A stretch of DNA of 64,000 nucleotides from DATJLY01 sp035604615 (GTDB lineage: Bacteria > Pseudomonadota > Alphaproteobacteria > ATCC43930 > CGMCC-115725): the NCBI GenBank assembly GCA_035604615.1, contig DATNID010000014.1, forward strand, positions 1 to 64,000. Direction: 5' to 3'. This document shows, one piece after another, positions 24,976 to 35,875 of this stretch. Position numbers and translations under genes: made by a program. How positions within the stretch are numbered: the stretch's first letter is position 1; each line of letters opens with the position of its first letter. Under the pieces are notes generated by a model. The model was given only the letters and a program-made list of their open reading frames with translations, made no database searches and had not been told where the DNA came from.

Positions 24976-26625
24976 TTACGCGACCTCGATGCGGGCCGAG
25001 CCGGCGAGCTTGGCCAGCGCCTGGGGCGTGTCGATGTCGGTGAGGACGCCGTCGCTCGCCATCTCGATCTCGATCACGGCCTCGGGATAGGCGCCGATCA
25101 GGTGCCTTGCCCCGACATCGCCCGCAACTTGACGCATGTCCGGGATGAAGCGCTTGGCCCACAGGACCGGGTTGCCGCGCTTGCCGTTGCGGCTGGGGAC
25201 CACGATCGAGCGCCCCTCGACCGGGTTGAAGGCGGCGACAAGCCGCTCGATGTCGCCGCTCCTGACCTGCGGCATATCGCCCAGCCCCACCAGGACGCCG
25301 TCGATGTCGTCCGGAAGAGCCGCCAGCCCCGCCTTGAGCGAGGCGGATAGCCCCTCGGCATAGGCCGGGTTGTGAACGATGGTCACATTCATGCCCGAAA
25401 GCGCCGCCGCCACGCGCTCGCGCTCGTGGCCGGTGACGACGATGATCGGGGCGAGCCCGGCGTCCCGCACCGCCTCGACCGCGTGGCGCACCATCGGCTT
25501 GCCGTCGATGCCGATCAGCAGCTTGTTGACGGTGCCCATGCGGCTGGAGCGCCCGGCGGCCAGGACCAGCGCGGCAATGCGCGGCGCGCGCGGAACGTCC
25601 GCGCCCTCCGCCTCGTCCTCCTCGGTGACCTTGGCGCGGGGGTGGGGGCGGGTCGGGATCTCGCCGAGCAGCCCGCCGACCCCCATCCGCGCCAGCACCG
25701 CGGCATCGACCGGCAGGTCGGCGAGCAGCCGCCGCAGCACCCAGTCGAAGCCGTTGACCCGCGGCGAGCGGGCGCAGCCGGGCAGCCCCAGCACCGCGAC
25801 CGCGCCGATCCGCCCCATCAGCAGGAGATTGCCGGGATCGACCGGCATGCCGAAATGGTCGATCACGCCGCCTTGCGCCACGATCGCGGCTGGGATCACG
25901 TCGCGGCGGTCGAGGATGGCGGAGGCGCCGGCGACCAGCACCATCTCCGCGCCTTGGGCCAGCGCCAACGGCAATTCGGTGGCGAGCGCGTCCTCGCGAT
26001 GCTCGCAGCGCCGCTCGACGATGAGTTTGCTGCCGAGCTCGGCGAGCCGGTCGCGCGTCGCGTCGACGGTCTTGTCGAGGATCGATTCCTTCATGCCGGC
26101 AAGCCGGGTCTGGATCAGCGCCACGCGGCGCGCGCGGAACGGGGCGACCTCGACGACCGGCGCCGCGGCCAGCCGGGCGCAGGCCGCGACCGCGTCGCGC
26201 CGTACCGCATAAGGAATGATCTTGACGGTCGCCACCATCTCCTTGGGCCGCACCAGCGCGTCGGGCGGCAGGGTCGCCAAGGTGATGGTCTCGTCGACCA
26301 GGTTGAAGCGCTCGACCGCGTCGCGATCGACGACGCACAGGCCGGCGGCATCGGCATAGAAATTGGCGCGGCCGGTGAAGGCGCGGCGCAGGCTGACATT
26401 GTCGCCGGCGAGCGCGCGCGCCACCTCGTCGGCGGCCTCGTTCTCGCCGACATCGCCGTCCTCGAGCCGGGCCGCGACCACGCTCTCCAAGCCGGACGCG
26501 GCGAGCGCGGCGACGTCGGCGTCGGTCAGGACGCGGCCTTTCTTGAGGGTGCGGTCCGCGAGCTTGAGGCTGTGGGCGAGGATCGCGCCCGCCGCCTCGG
26601 CGAGCGGCGTGTCGCCGAACCTCAC
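24976..26625 (-). CDS. Molybdopterin-binding domain fused to MocA-like molybdenum cofactor cytidylyltransferase
   Basis: A 549-residue two-part protein. The N-terminal half resembles MoeA/MogA-type molybdopterin-binding proteins (VALIQTRLAGMKESILDKTV around 168-187, VLVAGASAILDRRDVIPAAI around 229-248). The C-terminal part from residue 350 is an NTP-transferase: LVLAAGRSSRMG (353-364), GKPMVRHAVEAVRDAG, GLGDMPQV and NGKRGNPVLW. Known relatives convert Mo-molybdopterin to the cytosine dinucleotide form used by CoxL/XdhA-type enzymes, which fits the location. Start is GTG at 26625, overlapping the XdhC-like stop as GTGA. Confidence 0.9.
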   Translation of the reverse strand: MRFGDTPLAEAAGAILAHSLKLADRTLKKGRVLTDADVAALAASGLESVVAARLEDGDVGENEAADEVARALAGDNVSLRRAFTGRANFYADAAGLCVVDRDAVERFNLVDETITLATLPPDALVRPKEMVATVKIIPYAVRRDAVAACARLAAAPVVEVAPFRARRVALIQTRLAGMKESILDKTVDATRDRLAELGSKLIVERRCEHREDALATELPLALAQGAEMVLVAGASAILDRRDVIPAAIVAQGGVIDHFGMPVDPGNLLLMGRIGAVAVLGLPGCARSPRVNGFDWVLRRLLADLPVDAAVLARMGVGGLLGEIPTRPHPRAKVTEEDEAEGADVPRAPRIAALVLAAGRSSRMGTVNKLLIGIDGKPMVRHAVEAVRDAGLAPIIVVTGHERERVAAALSGMNVTIVHNPAYAEGLSASLKAGLAALPDDIDGVLVGLGDMPQVRSGDIERLVAAFNPVEGRSIVVPSRNGKRGNPVLWAKRFIPDMRQVAGDVGARHLIGAYPEAVIEIEMASDGVLTDIDTPQALAKLAGSARIEVA

Positions 26626-27322
26626 GCCGCCTCCGCCTTGCCGCGACGGCCGCCGCGCAGCGAGAGCGTCATCTCGGCGATGATCGAGACCGCGATCTCG
26701 GACGGCGACACCGCGCCGATATCGAGCCCGACCGGCCCGTGAATGCGGGCGAAATCCTTGTCGGTGAAGCCGAGCTCGCCGAGCCGCTTCAAGCGGCCCG
26801 CATGCGTGCGCTTGGAGCCGAGCGCGCCGATATAGAAGGCGTCCGAGCGCAGCGCCACGGCGAGCGCGGGGTCGTCGAGCTTGGGGTCATGGGTCAAGGT
26901 CACCACCGCGGTGCGGCGGTCGGGCTTGAGGCGCTCCAGCGCCTCGTCCGGCCATTCGGTCGAGATGGCGATACCGGGAAAGCGCTCGTCGCTGGCGAAG
27001 GCGGTGCGCGGATCGACCACCGTCACGAGATAGCCCGCCAGCGCCGCCATCCGCGCCATCGGCTGCGCGATGTGGACGGCGCCCACCAGGATGCAGCGCA
27101 GGCGCGGGTTGAACACCTCGATGAAGACCGCGCCGACCGTCTGGTTCTTGTCCTCGGCGAGCGCGCGGCGCAAGCCCTCGCGCAGCGTGTCGTCGAGCGC
27201 GATCTCGCCGGACGTGGTGCCGTCCTCGGTGAAGCTCTGCTGCCCGGTCTTGAGATCGGTCAGGAGCACGGCGCTGCGGCCCTGGCGGCTCGCTTCCAGC
27301 GCGCGTTTGAGGAGGGCGAGCT

Positions 27323-27326
<4 letters not shown>
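26622..27326 (-). CDS. XdhC/CoxF family protein (Rossmann-domain half)
   Basis: A 234-residue protein of the XdhC/CoxI family, which carries and sulfurates or inserts molybdenum cofactor into xanthine-dehydrogenase-type enzymes. N-terminal XdhC region includes FTEDGTTSGEIALDDTLREGL, and the C-terminal XdhC Rossmann domain has ILVGAVHIAQPMARMAALAGY, VDPRTAFASDERFPG, YIGALGSKRTHAGRLKRL and IHGPVGLDIGAVSPSEIAVSI. The ATG at 27326 overlaps the small upstream XdhC-like gene by four bases and its stop overlaps mocA (GTGA), so the three are tightly coupled. Confidence 0.92.
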
Positions 27327-27643
<317 letters not shown>

Positions 27644-27695
27644 CGTGTCACCTCAAATCCATCCCCATCATTTCGGTACGAAAGCCCTTGAGCGC

Positions 27696-27724
27696 AATAT
27701 ACAACGAGATACAACGCGCCCCAA
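27696..27724 (-). promoter_or_regulatory. Possible promoter with phased direct repeats upstream of the small XdhC gene
   Basis: Read on the minus strand, TTGGGG (27724-27719), a 17-base spacer and TATATT (27701-27696). The word CGTTGTAT occurs twice at a 10-base spacing across the spacer and -10 (plus-strand ATACAACG at 27699 and 27709), one helical turn apart, as for a paired-site regulator. It lies about 55 bases before the ATG at 27643. Confidence 0.35.
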
Positions 27725-27733
27725 CAATGGGAA

Positions 27734-27765
27734 GGGTAGGGTGAGGGGGCGCCTCGGCCCTACCC
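27734..27765. repeat. Palindromic intergenic repeat overlapping the coxE stop codon
   Basis: GGGTAGGG (27734-27741) pairs with CCCTACCC (27758-27765); inside, GAGG pairs with CCTC. The TAG stop of coxE (27762-27760) is within the right arm. Sequences of this form (gggtagggtgaggg...cggccctaccc) are a familiar dispersed intergenic repeat of alphaproteobacteria. It may act as a terminator after coxE. Confidence 0.65.
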
Positions 27766-28986
27766 CGTCTCCCGCCACGCCGCCGCCGCTTCGAGCCGGC
27801 GCGGGCCGGGGCGGCTCAGGGCCTCCACCAGCTCCGTCAGGCTCTCGAGATTGTGGATCGGCCTGAACTCGTCCACGTGCGGCAGGATGGCCTTCATTCC
27901 CAAGGACTTGGGAGCGAAACCCTCGTACCGCAACAGGGGATTGAGCCAGATCAGGCGGCGGCAGGATTTGTGCAGCCGGTCCATCTCCACGCCGATGCCG
28001 ATGCCGGCGTCGCGGTCGAGCCCGTCGGTGATCAGCAGCACGATCGCGCCTTGGCCCAGGACGCGGCGCGACCAGTCGCGGTTGAACTCGCCCAATGCCT
28101 CGCCGATGCGCGTCCCGCCCGACCAGTCCTCGACCGCGCCCCCCACCTTGTCGAGCGCCACGTCGATGTCCTTGTAGCGCAGGAAGCGCGTGATGTTGGT
28201 GAGTCTTGTGCCGAACAGGAAGGTGCAGACGCGGTCGCGCTCGTTGGTGACGGCGTGCATGAAATGGATGAAGATCCGGCTGTAGCGGCTCATCGAGCCC
28301 GAGATGTCGCAGATGATGACGAGCGGCGGCGGACGCCGGCGCCGGTTCTTGTGCTTCAAGGCAATGAGCCCGCCCGAACGAAGCTGGGCGCGGAAGCTGG
28401 CGCGCATGTCGGTGCGGGTGCCGCGCGCGTCGGGCCAGAAGCGGCGCGTCGGCAGCTCGTGGATGGGCAGCGTCATCTTGCGGATCGCGGCCTTGGCGGC
28501 GGCGATCTCGGCGCCCGACATCTTCTCGAAATCCATTTCGCGCAGGACCTCGCGGTCGGAGAAGGTCATGGCGGCGTCGAGCTCGACCTCCTCCTCCTGG
28601 TCCTTGGCGGCGCCGTCGCCCGGCTTCTTCAGCGCTTCGGCGAGGCGGCGGCTCATCTCCTCGCCCTTCTCCTGGTCGGGCAGTACGATTTCCGGCAGCA
28701 TCAAGCCCAGCATGCGCTCGAGCAGCTTGGGATTGCGCCAGAAGATGTGGAACGCCTGGTCGAACAGCTCCTGCTGGTCGCGGCGGTTGACGAATACGGC
28801 GTGAAGCGTCCAGTAGAAATCGCCGCGGTCCTCGAGCCCGACCGCGCGCACCGCCTCGACCGCGGCCAGCACCTTGCCCGGCCCGATCGGCAGCCCGGCA
28901 GCGCGCAACGTGCGCGCGAAATACATGATGTTCTCGAGCAGCCGCCCGCCGTCTTCGGCCGGTGCCGCCGCGCCCGCGCCCTCCAT
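27760..28986 (-). CDS. coxE: CoxE-like von Willebrand factor A domain protein
   Basis: A 408-residue cytosolic protein. The N-terminal half is helical (FARTLRAAGLPIGPGKVLAAVEAV). The C-terminal VWA domain starts near residue 240 with the metal-ion-dependent adhesion site CDISGSMSRYS, and later TDGLDRDAG. CoxE works with the MoxR-type ATPase CoxD in maturation of the active site of CODH-type enzymes. Its ATG overlaps the stop of the MoxR gene by one base (TGATG). The last residues (AWRETG) and the stop come from a repeat element. Confidence 0.9.
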   Translation of the reverse strand: MEGAGAAAPAEDGGRLLENIMYFARTLRAAGLPIGPGKVLAAVEAVRAVGLEDRGDFYWTLHAVFVNRRDQQELFDQAFHIFWRNPKLLERMLGLMLPEIVLPDQEKGEEMSRRLAEALKKPGDGAAKDQEEEVELDAAMTFSDREVLREMDFEKMSGAEIAAAKAAIRKMTLPIHELPTRRFWPDARGTRTDMRASFRAQLRSGGLIALKHKNRRRRPPPLVIICDISGSMSRYSRIFIHFMHAVTNERDRVCTFLFGTRLTNITRFLRYKDIDVALDKVGGAVEDWSGGTRIGEALGEFNRDWSRRVLGQGAIVLLITDGLDRDAGIGIGVEMDRLHKSCRRLIWLNPLLRYEGFAPKSLGMKAILPHVDEFRPIHNLESLTELVEALSRPGPRRLEAAAAWRETG

Positions 28987-29897
28987 CAGCCGGACGCGTC
29001 GAGCTCCGCCTTCACCTGCGACAGCAGGCGCTCGGCCTCGCTGCCGTGGATCTTGGCGATGTCGTCCTGGTACTTGAGCAGCACGCCGAGCGTGTCGTTG
29101 ATCGCTTCGGGCGTCAACGCGAGCACGTCGAGCTGAGTCAGCGCGTGGGCCCAGTCGATGGTCTCGGCGACGCCCGGCAGCTTGAACAGGTCCTGGCGCG
29201 TGCGCAGCTTTTGGACGAAGGCCACGACCTCGCGCGACAGCGCCGCCGCCGCGCCGGGCGCCTTGACGCGCAGGATCTCGAGCTCGCGCGCGGCGTCGGG
29301 ATAATCGATCCAGTAGTAGAAGCAGCGCCGCTTCAGCGCGTCGTGGATCTCGCGCGTGCGGTTCGAGGTGATGACGACGATCGGCGGATGCTCGGCCTTG
29401 ATCGTGCCGGTCTCGGGGATGGTGATCTGGAAGTCCGACAGCAGTTCGAGGAGATAGGCCTCGAACGGCTCGTCGGTGCGGTCGAGCTCGTCGATGAGGA
29501 GCACCGGCGGCCCGGCGAGGTCGGGCTCCAGAGCCTGCAATAGCGGCCGCTTGATGAGGAACCGGTCGGCGAAGATCTCGCCCTCGATCTCGTCGCGCCC
29601 CTCGGCGCCGCTTTCGGCAAGGCGGATCTCGATCATCTGGCGGGCGTAGTTCCACTCGTAGACCGCCGACGCAACGTCGAGCCCCTCGTAGCATTGGAGG
29701 CGAATGAGCCGGCGCCCGAGCGTCTGGGACAGGACCTTGGCGAGCTCGGTCTTGCCGACGCCGGCCTCGCCCTCGAGGAAGAGCGGCCGTCCCAGGGTGA
29801 GCGCGAGATAGACCGCGGTCGCGAGGCTGCGGTCCGCGACGTAGTTACCGCGAGTCAAGAGGGCGAGTACGTCGCTGACCGAGGCGGGTAGGGGCAT
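28986..29897 (-). CDS. coxD: MoxR-family AAA+ ATPase (CoxD-like)
   Basis: A 303-residue AAA+ ATPase. Walker A GEAGVGKTE (43-51), Walker B VLLIDELDR, sensor 1 VVITSNRTREI and an arginine-finger region RRCFYYWIDYP match the MoxR/CoxD branch. With CoxE it is expected to remodel the CODH-like enzyme during cofactor maturation (chaperone-ATPase with VWA adaptor). It is separated from coxM, its expected neighbour, by the lower-GC cassette at 30005-30703. Confidence 0.92.
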   Translation of the reverse strand: MPLPASVSDVLALLTRGNYVADRSLATAVYLALTLGRPLFLEGEAGVGKTELAKVLSQTLGRRLIRLQCYEGLDVASAVYEWNYARQMIEIRLAESGAEGRDEIEGEIFADRFLIKRPLLQALEPDLAGPPVLLIDELDRTDEPFEAYLLELLSDFQITIPETGTIKAEHPPIVVITSNRTREIHDALKRRCFYYWIDYPDAARELEILRVKAPGAAAALSREVVAFVQKLRTRQDLFKLPGVAETIDWAHALTQLDVLALTPEAINDTLGVLLKYQDDIAKIHGSEAERLLSQVKAELDASG

Positions 29898-30004
29898 GAA
29901 GGACCTTGCGGGGGACGGGAGGCGATGCGCGCCGCCCCTATGTAGCCGAGACGGCGCGTCGATCCAAGGGGGCGATGCGGCGCGGCAGGCACCGATTGAA
30001 GGAA

Positions 30005-30325
30005 TTAGACCGTCATGATCACTTGGTCGATGACACCCTCGCCAATGGAATTCATTTCACGAAGCAAGAAAGTCTTACCTACCGACACGAGTTTCTTCGC
30101 TTGATCCGGAAACAGAAAGCGAATTGGTATCTTCGCGGTTTGGCCAGGACGCAACGGACGCTCTGAATGGAAATAAAGTCTTACGTCGAGCGTTTCGCCG
30201 TCTATGACCATCATGCATCTGAGTTCATCGCGAGGCGTCGGGCCATGTCTGCCGCCCGGCGATGTCCCGTAAAGAGTTACGCGCGCGACGATATCTCCCT
30301 TCACAATCGGCTTAACGATCTTCAT
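30005..30325 (-). CDS. Standalone EF-Tu domain III-like beta-barrel protein, candidate immunity factor
   Basis: A 106-residue protein of about 50% GC. By eye it aligns over its length with domain III of elongation factor Tu: GGRHGPT (24-30; E. coli EF-Tu GGRHTPF), LRPGQTAKIPIRFLFP (58-73; MPGDNIKMVVTLIHP), and VGKTFLLREMNSIGEGVI (82-99; DGLRFAIREGGRTVGAGVV). There is no GTPase domain, so it cannot be a translation factor. It follows the 121-residue gene by 12 bases on the same strand, the usual order of toxin then immunity. The EF-Tu likeness is what I see; the immunity or decoy role is inference. Confidence 0.7.
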   Translation of the reverse strand: MKIVKPIVKGDIVARVTLYGTSPGGRHGPTPRDELRCMMVIDGETLDVRLYFHSERPLRPGQTAKIPIRFLFPDQAKKLVSVGKTFLLREMNSIGEGVIDQVIMTV

Positions 30326-30337
30326 TCCGTGTCCTGA

Positions 30338-30703
30338 CTACGGCAGTTCATTGGTCGGAGCCCACACTGTTTCCGGCGGATCGCGCTCCGGAAACAGTTC
30401 GTTAGGAAGCGTAATGGTCGGTATGGCGCCCTGATCCACGAAACAGCGCATATCCTCTGTTATGTAGTTCGTCCTGATCGACGTCCCTACGATCCAGAAT
30501 GGCCCGTCGCCGAATGCGAGTGAAGCTTGTGCGGCAAACGATTTCGCACCATCCAAAGTGGTCGCGAAGTATTTTACCTCAAGCCCGGCCAGATTCGAGA
30601 ATACTTTCGTGTTCTCGAGGCTTTGCCATTCTGCAAAGACGACCGCCCGATAAAGGGCGGTCGTTTGCTCGTTGGTATCCCGATCGTCACTCGCCGAAGC
30701 CAT
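30338..30703 (-). CDS. Small ADP-ribosyltransferase-like (toxin-type) protein, unconfirmed
   Basis: A 121-residue protein at about 52% GC, unlike the 65-70% GC cox genes around it. Motifs ALYRAVVFAEWQSL (16-29), GLEVKYFATTLDGAKSFA (40-57) and GDGPFWIVGTSI (65-76) resemble small ART-fold or RES-like toxin domains at the C-termini of polymorphic toxins, where an early Arg after the first strand and a YFA-type segment are typical. No secretion domain or N-terminal delivery part is attached. Codons 14-22 coincide with a near-perfect 10-bp hairpin. Function is inference; a plain unknown protein is the fallback. Confidence 0.6.
   Translation of the reverse strand: MASASDDRDTNEQTTALYRAVVFAEWQSLENTKVFSNLAGLEVKYFATTLDGAKSFAAQASLAFGDGPFWIVGTSIRTNYITEDMRCFVDQGAIPTITLPNELFPERDPPETVWAPTNELP
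30639..30664. terminator. Perfect 10-bp hairpin inside the 5' coding region of the toxin-like gene
   Basis: ACGACCGCCC (30639-30648), loop GATAAA, GGGCGGTCGT (30655-30664), followed on the plus strand by TTT. It has the form of an intrinsic terminator or attenuator. On the minus strand it falls at codons 14-22 of the 121-residue gene. It may be an attenuator, a leftover terminator from the donor locus, or coincidence. Confidence 0.5.
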
Positions 30704-30712
30704 CGACCGTCA

Positions 30713-30732
30713 AGAGCGGCGAGTGGCTCTTC
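30713..30732. promoter_or_regulatory. Inverted repeat between coxM stop and the toxin-like start
   Basis: AAGAGC (30713-30718) and GCTCTT (30727-30732) flank an 8-base centre, directly next to the coxM stop and 10 bases before the toxin-like ATG. It could be a weak terminator or an operator for the two-gene cassette. Confidence 0.3.
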
Positions 30733-31527
30733 CTATCCCGCCTTGGCGACCGCGCGCTTGGCCATGACGCCGACCAGGTGGGCGCGGTATTCGGCGCTGG
30801 CGTGGATGTCGGCGTTGAGGCCGTTCTGCGGCTGCTTCACGTCCTTGATCGCGTCGCCGGTGAACGACTTGGACAGCGCGGCTTCCATGTCCTTCTGGCG
30901 GAAGGCCGAGGGCGCGGCGCCGGTGACGCCGACCCGGACCGCGGGCCCGGTCTTGGCCACGAACACGCCGACGATCGCATAGCGCGAGGCCGGGTTCGGG
31001 AACTTCATGTAGGCGGCCTTCTCGGGGATCGGGAAGCTGACCGCGGTGATGATCTCGTCCGCCGCGAGCGCTGTCTCGAACATGCCCTTGAAGAAATCGT
31101 CCGCCGCGATCTTGCGCTTGTTGGTGACGATGGTCGCGTTCAAGGCCAGCACGCCCGCGGGATAGTCCGCCGCCGGGTCGTTGTTGGCGATCGAGCCGCC
31201 GCAGGTGCCGCGGTTGCGCACCGCCGGATCGCCGATATGGGCGGCAAGGTCGGCCAAGGCCGGGATCGCGCCCTTGACCACGTCCGAGCTGGCGACATCG
31301 GCATGGCGCGTCATGGCGCCGATCACGATGGCGTTGCCGTCCTTCTTGATGCCCTTCAAGTCCGCGATCTTGCCGAGATCGACCACGTCGGTCGGCTTGG
31401 CGAGGCGCTGCTTTAGGGTCGGGATGAGAGTCATCCCGCCGGCCATCAGCTTGGCGTCGGCCTTGCCGGCGATCGCCTTGGCGGCATCGGCGACGCTCTT
31501 GGGCTGCTGATATTCGAAGTTGTACAT
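30733..31527 (-). CDS. coxM: FAD-binding middle subunit of an aerobic CODH-like enzyme
   Basis: A 264-residue subunit carrying FAD: LMAGGMTLIPTLKQRLAKP (27-45) and TCGGSIANNDPAADYPAG are the two pyrophosphate-contacting motifs of the CoxM/XDH family. It passes electrons from the iron-sulfur subunit to the quinone or oxygen acceptor. It begins at the ATG at 31527, 29 bases after coxL. It is the last cox structural gene before the lower-GC cassette. Confidence 0.94.
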   Translation of the reverse strand: MYNFEYQQPKSVADAAKAIAGKADAKLMAGGMTLIPTLKQRLAKPTDVVDLGKIADLKGIKKDGNAIVIGAMTRHADVASSDVVKGAIPALADLAAHIGDPAVRNRGTCGGSIANNDPAADYPAGVLALNATIVTNKRKIAADDFFKGMFETALAADEIITAVSFPIPEKAAYMKFPNPASRYAIVGVFVAKTGPAVRVGVTGAAPSAFRQKDMEAALSKSFTGDAIKDVKQPQNGLNADIHASAEYRAHLVGVMAKRAVAKAG

Positions 31528-31556
31528 GGTTGTGTCGCTCCCCTTGATCTCTGGTC

Positions 31557-34408
<2,852 letters not shown>

Positions 34409-34534
34409 CGCTTCCCTCTCCCTGCGATGGCCGGCGCCTGCCCTTTGCTGATCGCCGCCCGAATTCGGTGCCTGAGTTTCGTGCCCTGAAGCCGCGCGGT
34501 CAAGCGATCCGCGCGGGACCCCTCGCGGGCCGCC

Positions 34535-35116
34535 TTACCCCTTCGAGAAATAATAGAGGATCGCCGCCACCGCGACCGCAAGAAGCGCGACCCATGCAAT
34601 GGGCGACATGCGTCCCGGTGCGGGCGCGGGTTGTACCGCCGCTGGCGCGGGCGCCGCGGTTACCGCCGCGGGCGTCGGACCGCCGACGACGTCCGCGAAG
34701 TGCTGGAAGAAGTCGCCCGCCATCTTGCGCGCGGTGCCGTCGATGAGGCGGGAGCCGATCTGCGCGAGCTTGCCGCCGACCTGCGCCTCGACCGTGTAGG
34801 AGAGGAGCGTGCCGACGCCGTCATCGACCAGCTTCACCGTCGCGCCGCCCTTGGCGAAGCCGGCCGCGCCGCCGCTGCCTTCGCCGCTGATCTTGTAGCC
34901 GTTCGGAGGATCGAGCTCGCTGAGCGTGACCTTGCCGCCGAAATGGGCCGAGACCGGCCCGACCCTGGCCGTCACCTTCGCCGTCATCTCGGTGTCGGAG
35001 AGCTTGACGATCTCCTCGCAGCCGGGGATGCACTGCTTCAGGATCTCCGGGTCGTTGAGCGCGGCCCACACCTTGCTGCGCGGCGCGGCGATGCGGTACT
35101 CGCCGGTCATGTCCAT
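34535..35116 (-). CDS. coxG: CoxG-type SRPBCC domain membrane-anchored protein
   Basis: A 193-residue protein. The SRPBCC/CoxG fold occupies 1-145 (MDMTGEYRIAAPRSKVWAAL, CIPGCEEIVKLSDTEM, VGPVSAHFGGKVTLSEL, RLIDGTARKMAGDFFQHF). A Pro/Ala-rich linker (150-165) and a C-terminal hydrophobic anchor (about 168-189, IAWVALLAVAVAAILYYF) follow. CoxG is thought to recruit CODH to the membrane or bind its quinone or substrate. It lies about 126 bases upstream of coxS on the same strand. Confidence 0.92.
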   Translation of the reverse strand: MDMTGEYRIAAPRSKVWAALNDPEILKQCIPGCEEIVKLSDTEMTAKVTARVGPVSAHFGGKVTLSELDPPNGYKISGEGSGGAAGFAKGGATVKLVDDGVGTLLSYTVEAQVGGKLAQIGSRLIDGTARKMAGDFFQHFADVVGGPTPAAVTAAPAPAAVQPAPAPGRMSPIAWVALLAVAVAAILYYFSKG

Positions 35117-35239
35117 GGCGCGCGTCCCTTCGCTCTTTCCCTTGTGAAGCGAGGTTAGCGCGCGTGCCGGCCGACCGCAATTGACCGCGCCCCGAGCTAT
35201 CATGCTAACTGAGGCCGTTCCGCCTCGATCGAGGTCCGC

Positions 35240-35704
35240 ATGAGTTCCGTTCGCGTGGTAGCATTGGCCTTCGTCCTCGCGCTTGCCGGCGCCGGCGCGC
35301 GGGCGCAGCTCCAGATTTTCGAGCACGCGAGCCTCTCCATCGACACCGACAAAGGTGCGCAGCGCTTCAAGATCGAGCTGGCGCTTTCGCCGGAGCAGCA
35401 GGAGCAGGGCCTCATGTACCGGCACGAGCTCGCCGCCGATGCCGGCATGCTGTTCGTCTTTCCGCAGCCCAAGATTGCGGTGTTCTGGATGAAGAACACG
35501 CTGATCCCGCTCGACATGCTGTTCATCGCCGCGGACGGGCGCATCGCCGACCTCCACGAGCGCGCCGTGCCGCTGTCCGAGGCGAACATCGCGTCGAAGC
35601 TGCCGGTGCGCGCCGTGCTCGAGCTCAATGGCGGCACCGTCGCGCGGCTCGGTCTCAAGCCGGGCGATCTCGTCCATTATGCTACGTTCGGCACCGCGCC
35701 GTGA
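35240..35704 (+). CDS. DUF192 domain exported protein
   Basis: A 154-residue protein with a signal peptide (1-22, cleavage near ARAQ) and the DUF192 fold: IDTDKGAQRFKIELALSPEQQ, GLMYRHELAADAGMLFVFP, FWMKNTLIPLDMLFI, and PVRAVLELNGGTVARLGLKPGD. The family is widespread in envelope-associated proteins with no settled function. It is followed directly by tRNA-Pro. Confidence 0.88.
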   Translation: MSSVRVVALAFVLALAGAGARAQLQIFEHASLSIDTDKGAQRFKIELALSPEQQEQGLMYRHELAADAGMLFVFPQPKIAVFWMKNTLIPLDMLFIAADGRIADLHERAVPLSEANIASKLPVRAVLELNGGTVARLGLKPGDLVHYATFGTAP

Positions 35705-35774
35705 CTCGAAGGGCCGCGGCTTCCCTTGAAAAGCAGCGCCGAAATCCTTATTGAAGCGGCACTTTTGCCGGTTC

Positions 35775-35851
35775 CGGGGCGTAGCTCAGCCTGGTAGAGC
35801 GCCAGCTTTGGGAGCTGGATGCCGGAGGTTCGAATCCTCTCGCCCCGACCA
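35775..35851 (+). tRNA. tRNA-Pro(TGG)
   Basis: 77 bases including CCA. Acceptor CGGGGCG pairs with CGCCCCG. D arm GCTCAGCCTGGTAGAGC, anticodon stem CCAGC/GCTGG with loop TTTGGGA (anticodon TGG at 35809-35811), T arm GGAGG-TTCGAAT-CCTCT. Encoded CCA is present at 35849-35851. Confidence 0.95.
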
Positions 35852-35875
35852 GAAGTTCGAGAGCCAGGAGCAGCC

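Noticed and set aside
29906..30166. Plus-strand open frame of 86 codons near the cassette.
   Set aside because: It overlaps the EF-Tu domain III-like gene antisense, has Arg-rich shadow composition and no ribosome-binding site.
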